A DNA stretch of 64,000 nucleotides from Anisus vortex (GCA_949126835.1 OX421509.1:8144911-8208910), one strand, 5' to 3'. Counted from the stretch's first letter, positions 49,481 through 60,003 are shown. Notes: generated by a model from the sequence alone, not told the origin. Translations and numbers: made by a program.

Positions 49481-49717
49481 ACATTAGTAGTACTGAGAGC
49501 GGCATATTTGTGTTTCGTTTTCAGGACTGTGAAACTATTTTTTTTTAAAAAGAGGAGAGAACTGGTTTGCGTTTTTATTCCTTGGGAAGTGTGAAGATTC
49601 CACGAAGTGTTTAATATTATATTGTGCAAATTTCTGGACAAATCGTAAGTTGGAACTTTATATTTTATTATACAATATATACTACTCTACTATAACAAAT
49701 ATTTCGAACGCTATACT

Positions 49718-52700
49718 ATGGCTTCGAATATATCAAGTGAGGAACTTAATGCCATGTCATTTGCTGAACTAAAAGAATTAGCTGAGCCCTTTGGGATTGA
49801 GGCAGGACAGGCAAGACCTAATCGTAATCGTTTGACCAAAGAAATTATGACATGTTTGAACGGGCAGAATGCCATGAACACTGGTAGTGTAGTTGAAGTG
49901 GGACAGAACGATATCAATGAAGGTTATGTAGCTCCCAGTGGGGGCGAGGTAATTGCCCACGGAGACGAGGTAAGAAATATGTCATCTAGATCATCAAACA
50001 ATGATGAAGATGAAGGGTTGAGTGAAAACCTAAACTTCCAATTAGCTATGAAGAGAATGGAATTGGAAAGAATGAGGATAGAAACTGAAAGAGAAAATGA
50101 AAGAATTAGGATAGAAACTGAAAGGGAAAATGAAAGAATTAGGATAGAAACTGAAAGGGAAAATGAAAGAATTAGGATTGAAAGCAGAGAAAGGATAGAG
50201 ATGGCACGCATGAACAGACCTGACCATCGTAGGGACAGCAATGGTATGGATATTAGCGCAATGAAGCAACACTTGCCTATATTCAGAGAAGAAGATGTTC
50301 AAGATTTCTTTTTGCTTTTTGAGAGGATAGCTGTAGATTATCAGTTCCCTGATGATAAGATGGCTTTATTGTTAAGGTCAACTCTCAACAAAGGAAAAGC
50401 ATTGGACGTAGTGTTGAGTTTAACACCCGAGGAAATAAATGACTATGAAGTAATCAAAGATAGGGTGCTAAAAAGTTATTCCCTGACACCAGAAAAATAT
50501 AGAAAGCTATTTAGAGACAGAAAGAAGGCATATGATCAAACTCATGTAGACTTTTTGAGACAAAAGGAGAAAATGTTAGAACAGTGGCTAAGGTCACAGA
50601 ATGTAAGTGAGTTTGATAAACTCAAGAACCTAATATTGTTTGAGGAATTCAATGATTGTATTCGAGTGGATATTAAAACCCACATCTCAGACCGAGGGGT
50701 TGAAGATGTGCATGAAGCTGCTAGATTGGCAGATAACTATGCCATAATTCACGCCAGCATAAAGCCATATTATGCTGACAAACCCAAAGTGCACAAACCA
50801 GAGCCCAAGGAGGCTAGTAAACCAAAAGAGACAAGTGAAAACAATAATAAGAACAGTGGTGTAAATAATAATAGTAACTTAGTTCATTTCAGGAAGCAGA
50901 CAGATGTAAATAAAGCAAAGGTGGTATGTTTCAATTGCAAGAAAGAGGGCCACATGAAGAAAGATTGTTGGATCCTTACCAAGAAGCAAGGTGCTATTCT
51001 ACACTGTGCCAGAGTGCAGAAAGATAGCAAGCAGACAGAAGAAGTGTGCAACACAGGGTCAAGAAACTCAAAAGAAATGCGGCCGGCATCGCCCATAGTT
51101 GTGGAGTCGATGGTTTTTGAGAACAGTCTATCTAAGGTAAAAGAGAATAGCTGTACTCAATCTATTATGCTTTCAGAAGGCCGTGAGGAACAGATGGTTC
51201 CTGAAGTCCCGGAAGAGGACGACCTATCCGATTTTCGACCCTTTGTCTACGAGGGGACAGTGTCGACAGAAGTCGATGTACTCAGCAAGAAGAAAATACA
51301 GATATTACGTGACACGGGTTCTGCTGTCAGCGTGATCCTGGAGGGCAGTGTGCCGTTAACGGATGCCACCAGTACCGGTGAGTCTGTTGTGCTGAGAGGT
51401 GCTAGTATGGAGGCTGTGGAAGCTCCACTGCACAGAATAAAACTCGAGTCGGATATTTTTACAGGTAACATCGTAGTGGGAGTGTGGCGCGCACTACCCG
51501 TCAAAGGCGTTTCCATGATATTAGGAAATGACATTATGGGCGGCAGAGTCACTGTCGAGCCCATGGTTAAAGTGTTGGAGACAAAGATGGCGGAGGACAA
51601 AAACCTACGTCCTGCCAATGAACGCCCAACATGTGCACTGACAAGAGCAATGCATAAAAAGAAGTCGGTAAAGACTCCTGCTACGCCGTGTAGTGCAACG
51701 AAAGATGTGTTTGTCTGTTCTGAAGACACACATGCGAATGAAACAGTGATAACAGAAACACCTGACATCGATTTAAGTGCTACGTTCTTTGCTGAACTAA
51801 CAACTGGTGATGCAACCGAGAACGATAACATTTTGTCACCAAAGCAGAAATTGGTGAAAGAACAATTGAATGACGAAGTAATAATGCAACTCAGAATGAA
51901 AGCTGTTGATGAAAAGACTGCAGATGCAATGGCGGAATGTTTCTACATGAAAGATGAAGTGTTGATGAGAAAGTCGAAACCGCTCAACTCAGGTACAAAC
52001 GAGTGGGACAGTATTCACCAGATTGTAATACCTAAGTGCTATCGTCAAGATATACTGCGTATGGCGCATGATCTTCCTTTCGCTGGTCACATGGGAGTCC
52101 GAAAAACGCACCACCGTATCCTCCCTTACTTCTACTGGCCAGGACTGAGAAGAGATGTCGAACAATACTGCAAGACTTGCCACGTATGCCAAATGGTAGG
52201 ACGTCCTAACCAACGAATTCCTGTCGCTCCACTCCAGCCGATACCAGCGTTCGACGAACCATTCAGTCATATACTCATTGATTGCGTGGGCCCGTTGCCG
52301 AAAACAAAAGCCGGTTTTCAATACCTGCTCACAGTCATGTGTTCATCCACTCGCTTCCCGGAAGCCATTCCGTTGCGGAACATAACAACAGTGAAGGTGG
52401 TAGACGCCCTGACAAATTTCTTCACACGTTATGGCCTACCGAAGACAGTACAGTCCGACCAGGGGACTAACTTTACTTCGAACATTTTCAAACAAGTCAT
52501 GGAACAATTAGGGATAAGCCATAGGCTATCAAGTGCCTATCATCCTGAGAGCCAGGGAGCTCTGGAAAGGTTTCATCAGACATTAAAATCGATGCTTAAA
52601 AAGTACTGTTATGAAAACGAGAAAGACTGGGATAAGGGTGTGCCTTATGTACTGTTCGCTGCAAGGGAGGCCACTCAGGAATCCCTGGGGTTTAGCCCAT

Positions 52701-53602
52701 TCGAACTTGTGTATGGACACTCAGTCAGAGGTCCGTTGAAACTTCTACATGAAACTTGGCTAACGGACAGTGAACCGATTGGACTTTTGTCATATGTAGA
52801 TAAATTTAAAAATAGGCTTTATCATGCTTTTAACCATGTGAAGATTCATTTTCCACAGATGCAGGAGCGTATGAGACAGAACTATGACCGTAAAGCTACA
52901 GCTAGAACTTTTGCACCAGGTGACAAAGTTCTTGTGTTTCTACCTTTGCAAAATCAGCCTTTAAGTGCAAAGTTTAGTGGACCCTATGAGATAGAGTCAA
53001 AGCTTGGCGAGGTCAATTATTTGATAAAGACTCCTGACCGGAGACAAAAACAGAGGGTATGCCATATTAATTTACTTAAGCCCTATGTTTCCAGGGAAAA
53101 GAGTAAACCACGGGAGGTCCCCATGATTTCATTAGCTAGAGTCCCGACGGATTTATCTAGGATAGAATATAAGTTTGCAGAAAGTAAACTTAATAATACA
53201 GATGCCCTTAAGAGTTTAGATACAAGGCTAGAACATCTTCCGGTAGAAGATAAGGAGAAGATTATTGAGCTGGTACATGAAAATAAGTCAATGTTTACAA
53301 ATGTTCCCAGTAGGACACATGAAATAGAGCACGATGTAGTGTTAACCAATAGTGCCAGGTCTATTAAACAGCATCCATTTGACCCCATCAGACCTGAGCA
53401 TATTAAATTAGATGTAAAGTATATGTTAGAAGATGACATAGGAGAAAAATGTGATAGCAAATGGTCTACACCCTGTGTGATGGTACCAAAAGCCGACCAC
53501 ACACTGCAGTTTTATAGAGACCCTGGGAAATTAAGTAATTTGACAAAGACCGACTGGTATCCCATTCCCCGTATCATCGACAAGATAGAGACAAGGTCAT
53601 AG
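49718..53602 (+). CDS. G2 gag-protease-integrase-(partial RT) polyprotein, 1294 codons
   Basis: Residues about 103-165 form a charged coiled coil with an 11-residue repeat (IETERENERIR). Residues about 180-345 are capsid-like; 261-345 (YRKLFRDRKK, LEQWLRSQ, LILFEEFNDCI, DVHEAARLADNY) follow the pattern of the SCAN domain. A zinc knuckle CX2CX4HX4C lies at 404-417. The protease has DTG at 532-534 and ILGND at 601. The integrase zinc site uses H784, H791, C821 and C824. The catalytic triad is D855, D914, E950 with 58 and 35 residues between, and a GPY motif lies at 1088-1090. RT starts at about 1195-1290 (TKTDWYPIPRIIDKIE), then the frame meets the deletion and stops. ATG at 49718 is the first after the leader. 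No frameshift lies between gag and pol. Confidence 0.93.
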   Translation: MASNISSEELNAMSFAELKELAEPFGIEAGQARPNRNRLTKEIMTCLNGQNAMNTGSVVEVGQNDINEGYVAPSGGEVIAHGDEVRNMSSRSSNNDEDEGLSENLNFQLAMKRMELERMRIETERENERIRIETERENERIRIETERENERIRIESRERIEMARMNRPDHRRDSNGMDISAMKQHLPIFREEDVQDFFLLFERIAVDYQFPDDKMALLLRSTLNKGKALDVVLSLTPEEINDYEVIKDRVLKSYSLTPEKYRKLFRDRKKAYDQTHVDFLRQKEKMLEQWLRSQNVSEFDKLKNLILFEEFNDCIRVDIKTHISDRGVEDVHEAARLADNYAIIHASIKPYYADKPKVHKPEPKEASKPKETSENNNKNSGVNNNSNLVHFRKQTDVNKAKVVCFNCKKEGHMKKDCWILTKKQGAILHCARVQKDSKQTEEVCNTGSRNSKEMRPASPIVVESMVFENSLSKVKENSCTQSIMLSEGREEQMVPEVPEEDDLSDFRPFVYEGTVSTEVDVLSKKKIQILRDTGSAVSVILEGSVPLTDATSTGESVVLRGASMEAVEAPLHRIKLESDIFTGNIVVGVWRALPVKGVSMILGNDIMGGRVTVEPMVKVLETKMAEDKNLRPANERPTCALTRAMHKKKSVKTPATPCSATKDVFVCSEDTHANETVITETPDIDLSATFFAELTTGDATENDNILSPKQKLVKEQLNDEVIMQLRMKAVDEKTADAMAECFYMKDEVLMRKSKPLNSGTNEWDSIHQIVIPKCYRQDILRMAHDLPFAGHMGVRKTHHRILPYFYWPGLRRDVEQYCKTCHVCQMVGRPNQRIPVAPLQPIPAFDEPFSHILIDCVGPLPKTKAGFQYLLTVMCSSTRFPEAIPLRNITTVKVVDALTNFFTRYGLPKTVQSDQGTNFTSNIFKQVMEQLGISHRLSSAYHPESQGALERFHQTLKSMLKKYCYENEKDWDKGVPYVLFAAREATQESLGFSPFELVYGHSVRGPLKLLHETWLTDSEPIGLLSYVDKFKNRLYHAFNHVKIHFPQMQERMRQNYDRKATARTFAPGDKVLVFLPLQNQPLSAKFSGPYEIESKLGEVNYLIKTPDRRQKQRVCHINLLKPYVSREKSKPREVPMISLARVPTDLSRIEYKFAESKLNNTDALKSLDTRLEHLPVEDKEKIIELVHENKSMFTNVPSRTHEIEHDVVLTNSARSIKQHPFDPIRPEHIKLDVKYMLEDDIGEKCDSKWSTPCVMVPKADHTLQFYRDPGKLSNLTKTDWYPIPRIIDKIETRS

Positions 53603-53630
53603 CTGATACTCTATCTCGGGTGCTACATGA
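53588..53630 (+). pseudogene. RNase H C-terminal remnant fused out of frame to the RT start
   Basis: Right after the RT start, another frame reads DKVIADTLSRVLHD and a stop (53628-53630). ADTLSRV is the usual end of a Ty3/gypsy RNase H domain (ADALSR). So pol once ran RT then RNase H downstream of integrase, and a deletion removed the part between. GACAAG occurs twice at the junction and may be the microhomology used. Confidence 0.8.
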
Positions 53631-54875
53631 TTGACTGAATAACCCATACTTCTTTTTCAGATCATCTCACTTATTCATTAAGAATGTGTCATGATAACCT
53701 ATCATTCGTTTGAATTTTGATTATGGAATACCTATAGAATACTTGTATCATACAGAAGTCAAGTCTTTTGAAAGTATTAATAATTCTTATAATCATGTAT
53801 AATATTGATGTTCAGATATATTTTAAATTCATTTGATTATGGAAAAGAAATTCCATTTAAATGTTGATGCATGATGCAATAAATATATAATATGCACGTA
53901 TTTACTTGATATGGATGGATAAAAGTAATTGTCATCACATGCAATTAAGTGGGAAAACTTTGAGCTAGTTGATTTATTATCCTGTTTTATTTTAGTTAAT
54001 GAATGGAACTAAATAATAATATGTACAATTTTTATCTTAGAAAGAGATGTAATCTTAATTGGTATAAATTAATAGATAATATTGGAAATCTATTGCTAAA
54101 TTGTTATATCATGGTAATAGAATGGGAAAAACTAGAGGATATTCACTATGTTGTATAGGTTGTTATATATTCCATATATCCGGGAATGGAGGGAAACAAA
54201 GGTACCTAAAGGTGTGCACTCATTCAACCCTGAACAATCTTTTATATTAAACTTTTAAATTTGCCAAAAACGCATAATAGTGGATTACATTTTAATATTT
54301 AGATTACTGTAGTAATCGTAACTAGAGTGTATTTTCTCCTCGTATTTGAGAAAAGGGGAAGTATCATCATCTTAGGTATGAACCCTGTTAATGTCAAGTT
54401 GACACTGTAATTTAAAGGGGAAGTAACCTATAGTTTGATTCGAGTTATGTATTACTTATCTTTTGGTTTGTATATTAGAAGTAAACTGTTGGAAATTGAC
54501 AAGAGTTTGAGCAATGTTATATTTGTTTAATAGATTAAAACTTTTTGCAAATTTTTGGTGGAAATCCACACAACTGTACATAGTTAAAATAAGAATGACT
54601 AGAATATTTTTGAATTATTTGTACTTGTTGAGACATTAGTTAATATTAATACTAACGGTGAAATATTTGTCCATCACGTTATAATCACAATTACCATTGG
54701 GTAGTGACACTTTTTATAATTTAGTTGTGCCAGTGAGCCATGTTTGCTTAAATTGTCTAATAATCTTCCATTGATTGTTGGTTATTAAAACGATAGTGTT
54801 AAGTACGAAAAATGTACCATGTTGAGTATTACTTGGGTAATTATGGTACATTATTTCTTTCATTGGGTGGGGGCG
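53631..54875 (+). other. G2 3' untranslated region and polypurine tract
   Basis: 1.25 kb of AT-rich non-coding DNA. It ends with GGGTGGGGGCG directly before the 3' LTR, in the place of the plus-strand primer. No coding frame with a domain, and no env-like frame. Confidence 0.75.
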
Positions 54876-55548
54876 TGTCATGTATATTGTTTTTCCAAGA
54901 ATTGGAACACGCAATGTTTATTCTCCTCTCTCTCTCTTTTCTTACTACACGCGATATTAGGACGTTTAGTAGGAAAACGAAAGGTTCTAGGTAATGCTGG
55001 GATTCTGTGTTGATCTCAAATTCTCAGAGTCTGGGAACGACTCATTATTTAATAGGGGAAGTTCATATCGTTTTGTTATGTGTTTTGTAATGTTACCATG
55101 ATTTTCACCCCTACTGGTAGTGGGCCTGTCCCTTGCACCACTCGGATAGTATTTAATGATTTGTTTTGTCTGAAAGACAGAGAGTTTCAAAATATGTTCC
55201 TTTGAACGTTTGTGTTTGCACTATTTTATTCTAACTGTACATAATAGATATATTGTATATATTGAACATACCACCTGAAATAAACTATCAACAACAGTTA
55301 CACTGAAGCTTCTTTGTCAAGTTACTATCCTATTGTGTTGTATACATTACTATAAGATTTATCTACTACCATAATTTACAAGAAAGGAAATGTTGGAATA
55401 CAAATACTGAATTTGTGCCCAGGACTATAAGAAGAGTTCGTGTAATACTGAAACATAAATACTAATAATTAAAGTCTCCCCTAGGACTAACGAGAATTAT
55501 CAGCAAGATCTACACAGCTCTGGCCACAAGGGGATTGTGGACGTAACA
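54876..55548 (+). repeat. G2 3' LTR (673 bp)
   Basis: Same length as the 5' LTR and identical apart from one base by eye. AATAAA at 55279-55284 would serve as the poly(A) signal. Confidence 0.93.
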
Positions 55549-56462
55549 ATAGTTAGATGGACAGATAAATATAGAGCAATAGACAAAAAGATAAGAAGAT
55601 AAAAAGATAAATAGAAAATTAGAAAAATAGATAAATAGATAATAGATAAATAGATATATAGGTAATAGATAAATAGATAAATAGATAAATAGATAAATAG
55701 ATAATAAAAAATTGATAAATAGAAAAATAGAAAAAATAGATAAATAGATAAATAGATAAATAGATAAATAGATAAATAGATAAATAGATAAATAGATAAA
55801 TAGATAAATAGATAAATAGATAAATAGATAAATAGATAAATAGATAAATAGATAAATAGATAAATAGATAAATAGATAAATAGATAAATAGATAAATAGA
55901 TAATAGATAAATAGATATATAGATAATAGATAAATAGAAAAAAAGATAAATAGAAAAAAAGATAAATAGATAAATAGATAAATAGATAATAAATTAATAG
56001 ATAAACAGAAAAATAGAAAAAATAGATAAACAGATAAATAGATAAATAGATAAATAGATAAATAGATAAATAGATAAATAGATAAATAGATAAATAGATA
56101 AATAGATAAATAGATAAATAGATAAATAGATAAATAGATAAATAGATAAATAGATAAATAGATAAATAGATAAATAGATAAATAGATAAATAGATAAATA
56201 GATAAATAGATAAATAGATAAATAGATAAATAGATAAATAGATAAATAGATAAATAGATAAAAAGATAAAAAGATAAATAGATAAATAGATAAATAGATG
56301 AATAGATAAATAGATAAAAAGATAAAAAGATAAATAGATAAATAGATAAATAGATAAATAGATAAATAGATGAATAGATAAATAGATAAATAGATAAATA
56401 GATAAATAGATAAATAGATAAATAGATAAATAGATAAATAGATAAATAGATAAAGAGATAGA
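55549..56462. repeat. Long (GATAAATA)n array between lectin copies B and D
   Basis: More than 900 bp of GATAAATA octamers with insertions of AGATAATAGA and AAAAATAG variants. It is continuous with 48539-48623 before the G2 insertion. It creates two 323-codon Tyr/Ile/Leu/Phe frames on the minus strand, which are artefacts. Confidence 0.96.
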
Positions 56463-56525
56463 CTGTACCAAGGGTCGGCAACCTACGGAGCGCGTGCCAA
56501 GCTTATTTGTGTACTTACAAGATAA

Positions 56526-56648
56526 TCATATCATATCATATCATATCATATCATATCATATCATATCATATCATATCATATCATATCATATCATATCATA
56601 TCATATCATATCATATCATATATATATATAAATCTCAAAAGGAATATG

Positions 56649-56747
<99 letters not shown>
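56526..56747. repeat. Composite microsatellite: (TCATA)n, (TA)n, (GGCT)n
   Basis: About 19 TCATA pentamers (56526-56620) pass into a short TA run. After about 20 bases follow some 25 GGCT tetramers (56649-56747). Three arrays of unit length 5, 2 and 4 stand almost side by side. Open frames here (WLAG and PASQ repeats) are artefacts. Confidence 0.95.
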
Positions 56748-57514
56748 GTATGTACATACCGCATAATCTTTTTAAATACTGGACATAAAAACGTGAAATT
56801 TGCTACAAATATTCTTTGCGTTACGGCGGTGAACACTGTCAAGGTTTTAAAAAAATTTAAATGACCGCAGTGGTCAGTTTGGTCAAAAAACGCGAATAAA
56901 ACGACATATTTTGGGTTCATGTTGAATTTGCCGTTCCAACTTTTTATAGTTTTTCGATCAATCGCGCTAAAAAAATAAGACAAAAGGACGCGTAGAGATT
57001 ATTTTTATATGACGTCATCAAAGTTTGCGCAGGGATAGCTGGTTGTCTTTTTTTTTTATGGCGTCATCGAATTTTGCGTATTCATTTTAATTAACTTCAC
57101 TTCAACCTTTGCTAATGTACTTTATGAATGAATAGAACAAAATATATTCACGTTTTAATTTGCGTCGTAATTTATAGCGGGCAATTTTGTAATTGTTATA
57201 ATGGGTGATGAGTAATGATTTTAACGGGTAATTCATGTTGTAGCGGGCAAATTAAAAATTACCTCACGTTTAAATTCGTGTCGTAGGTCATGCGGGCAAT
57301 CTCATTATAACTGCCTGAGTAGTTATAGTGTATGTAAACATAACGTTTAGCCGGTTCGGAGGACCGGGCACATAACGGCTTGTGAAAAATAAAACTAAAA
57401 TAGACTAAAAATTACTTTCATTATTTCATTCAGCATGTTGCAGTACAGTGTTAGTTTCGAGCAACTGTCGTCACATGTAAGTGTGAGTCACAAAGTCACA
57501 CCCGTGGCTGGTTG
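56748..57514. other. Unassigned interval between units B and D, no gene supported
   Basis: Contains ATGACGTCATC and GGCGTCATC near 57009 and 57060, and repeated GCGGGCAA/ACGGGTAA motifs at 57177-57300. There is no counterpart between units A and C, where the array at 19524 runs straight into the GGGGTACGATAGAC block. It is therefore an insertion or a unit-specific spacer. No domain in any frame. Confidence 0.5.
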
Positions 57515-57975
57515 TCAAGGGGTACGATAGACTTACAGGCCATTCATCAAGCTTACAAATATTTATCTCTGCCTCTTGGAATCTAGCGCTTGGTGTGGAG
57601 GGAATAAACCAATGTCACAACCAGGCTGCGAAGTTATCTGGCTTACAACACACGAACATACGATAGTATTTATCAATATACATTTCACGAAAGTGATTAT
57701 ATTTTTTTCAACACAGGTCTTTATTACTAGAGGATATATATATATTATATTTATATATATGTTTGTTCTGAAATAATCCGGCAATAATCTAATTAATGCT
57801 ATAAGGCGATAATGTCGTGGATAATGTTATACTTTGTTGAATATTCTAGCAAATACTAACATTACTGCACATCTAACAATAATGATACGTGACTTTTGTA
57901 TCGCGGAGTAAAACTCTTTTCTGTTCAACAGAACAAGCTCATCTATCTTAAGTCGGAAAATTAGGAGCTTATATA

Positions 57976-58540
57976 TGTTACGGCCAAACCCGAAGTGCGG
58001 CCAGATCGCGATCTGGACGGCCAGATCGCGATCTGGCCGAGGCGCTTGGCCAATGTCCGATGTGCTTGAAATTGCCTGTGTTTACGCTACTTTGGCCGGC
58101 CACTTCGCGATGTGGCTGGCAATCCGTGGCCAATGTCCGATGTGCTGATACAAGAATGTTTGGTAGGCGGCACAGGTGTGATGGCGGCTTGCATATGGTA
58201 GTAAGGACAGTGATACATACGCTGTGACGATAATTTTCTGTTCATCTTCTGCTTTTCGGAGAAAGTCCGGCCGAAGTGGTCACTAATTATCAAGGAAATT
58301 AATTATCACACGATTTAGTAAACTATCTACCTGGATAAAAACACCATTTGCGTCATAAATTGACTGGATGGTGTCTGTGAGTAGCGCATTGACTTTTGAT
58401 AATCCACAAAGGTGGTCAGGCAGGAGCGACCGTTTTTATCTAGCCATTGTCCAATCGGTCTAGTTTCATGTGTTGTATAAACATGGGTGGGGCCGCCAGT
58501 CGCAATGAGATACCCTTGAGATAACACTACTGCACCAATA
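57976..58540. mobile_element. D-specific insertion of about 565 bp with a doubled palindrome
   Basis: Unit C reads straight through (CTTATATATACACTTGGG) where unit D has this insert, which begins TGTTACGGCC. Near its start lie two copies of GGCCAGATCGCGATCTGG (57999-58016 and 58019-58038), the second a perfect 20-bp palindrome. TGGCCAATGTCCGATGTGCT occurs at about 58047 and again at 58125. A 72-codon minus-strand frame (58545-58327) has no recognised domain. TG start and size would fit a solo LTR, but no target duplication is seen. Confidence 0.55.
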
Positions 58541-59098
58541 AACACTTGGGGAGTGAACTACTAACACTCAATTAAACACGTGTTTAGCAGATACAATTTA
58601 TTTCTACTTCAAAAAGATACGGCATGGGTATTTACCGAAAGAGAACGACTCTGACCTGATGTATCAATATCAGCCTACATTTTACAAACTATAATTATTG
58701 GGAATTCCCAGGTGTCTTAATGTATTTCTAACGCTTGGACTTTGTTCTAGGGTAAATTCAGAAGAACCTTGTGTGTGTGTTGGGGGGGGGGGAGGGGAAT
58801 GGGCGGTGGTGGTGGTGATGAACTAAGCACATATTATTTCTGCTACGCTAAGGTTAAAACATGGTTAAAAGTGTAAAGAGTATAGTTTGCATTTACAGGG
58901 AAAAAATCATGATTCGATTCTAGAAACAACAAGTGATTATCTATAAGCTCTCTTTCTTCAATTCAATCATAAATGATGTGCTCAAGGGCGGTGCCGTTTC
59001 ACATCCATCCTCCATGACACTACGCGACTATGTCAACCTTCCTTCTTGACTGAGAAATTCTTCTATCTCTCTTTCTGTTAGAGTGGTGCCGCATAGTT

Positions 59099-59483
59099 TT
59101 TTTTTTCATTACTAACGACCGAATTAACCGGGTCTTTGTTTGAACGTTGTATTTTTTTTTCATTACTAACGACCGAATTAACCGGGTCTTTGTTTGAATG
59201 TTGTTGTTTTTTTTCATTACTAACGACCGAATTAACCGGGTCTTTGTTTGAACGTTGTATTTTTTTTTCATTACTAACGACCGAATTAACCGGGTCTTTG
59301 TTTGAACGTTGTATTTTTTTTTCATTACTAACGACCGAATTACCCGGGTCTTTGTTTGAACGTTGTATTTTTTTTTCATTACTAACGACCGAATTACCCG
59401 GGTCTTTGTTTGAACGTTGTATTTTTTTTTCATTACTAACGACCGAATTACCCGGGTCTTTGTTTGAACGTTGTATTTTTTTT
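59099..59483. repeat. 54-bp minisatellite, about seven copies
   Basis: Unit contains TTTTTTTTTCATTACTAAC, GACCGAATTA(A/C)CCGGGTC and TTTGTTTGAACGTTGTA. Unit C has a single related copy near 20585-20645. Since 54 is a multiple of three, frames on both strands stay open (18-residue repeats); I treat these as artefacts. Confidence 0.93.
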
Positions 59484-59931
59484 TCTTACTGACGATTGAA
59501 ACAGACGGGTTGAGCTACATGGTTACGTATACCCCCCCCCCTCACGGACAGAGGAATATTGCCTTATGGGCAAGATTCCAATAGTGTTAAGATATTGCGC
59601 GTTATTATCGTGGTATTCTTATTTCCAACATCCGAGATTAACATCAAAGGTTAGTTGATAAAATAACTTGAATAATTAAACTATTGACAGACAAGGAATG
59701 AACCATGGCGGATTCTATTTTGCGTCTTGCATTGGGTGCCTGGTGAGAAAACCAGAAATGTAGTCGTGCTGGCAATCGATATTTTCATTATTAAAGACGT
59801 ATTGAGATAGAATAATGGCATCGACTAAGCTTATTAAGTTTCTTGGAGGATGAGAGAAATGTTAAAGGGCGGTAGTCTGCCTGTAGTGTAAACTGACGTC
59901 AATTTAAGGAAACAGAATTTTTCTATACTGG

Positions 59932-60003
59932 TGGCCACGGAAACTGGTGAACGCTGCTTCACCGGCCCTATGGATCAATTTGGTCAGACGGGATACTTTT
60001 TGT
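59932..60003 (+). repeat. SINE 3' fragment, unit D
   Basis: GGCCACGGAAACTGGTGAAC, GCTTCACCGGCCC and GATCAATTTGGTCAGACGGG match the 3' part of the SINE at 7976-8229. Unit C lacks it, so it is an independent insertion. Confidence 0.6.

Larger units (their letters stand above)
48624..55548 (+). mobile_element. G2 LTR retrotransposon, Gmr1-like domain order, RT/RNase H deleted
   Basis: Complete insertion of 6925 bp: two 673-bp LTRs, a repeated leader, one long gag-protease-integrase-RT-start frame, a 3' UTR and a purine tract (GGGTGGGGGCG) before the 3' LTR. ATAG at 48620-48623 and 55549-55552 forms a 4-bp target duplication in the GATA array. The LTRs differ at one base by eye (an A near 48831 is T near 55083), which indicates a recent insertion. 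Integrase lies upstream of RT, the order of Ty1/copia and of Gmr1-like Ty3/gypsy elements. The integrase and RT themselves look Ty3/gypsy-like. An internal deletion removes most of RT and RNase H. Confidence 0.9.

Noticed and set aside
52282..52470. Other-frame and antisense frames inside the G2 polyprotein
   Set aside because: They overlap the integrase core, which has clear catalytic residues in the main frame.
53631..54875. Possible env gene between pol and 3' LTR of G2
   Set aside because: No frame longer than about 65 codons and no signal or membrane segment pattern; treated as 3' UTR.
55500..56481. Two 323-codon minus-strand frames of Tyr/Ile/Leu/Phe/Ser repeats
   Set aside because: They are translations of (GATAAATA)n. 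An 8-base unit reads the same stop-free cycle in each frame, and identical frames appear in every such array.
56507..56983. WLAG and PASQ repeat frames
   Set aside because: Translations of the (GGCT)n and (TCATA)n microsatellites.
59020..59492. Repetitive frames on both strands (MKKKYNVQTKTR and FFSLLTTELTGSLFERC repeats)
   Set aside because: They come from a 54-bp minisatellite whose length is a multiple of three; no start context or domain, and unit C has a single copy without a frame.
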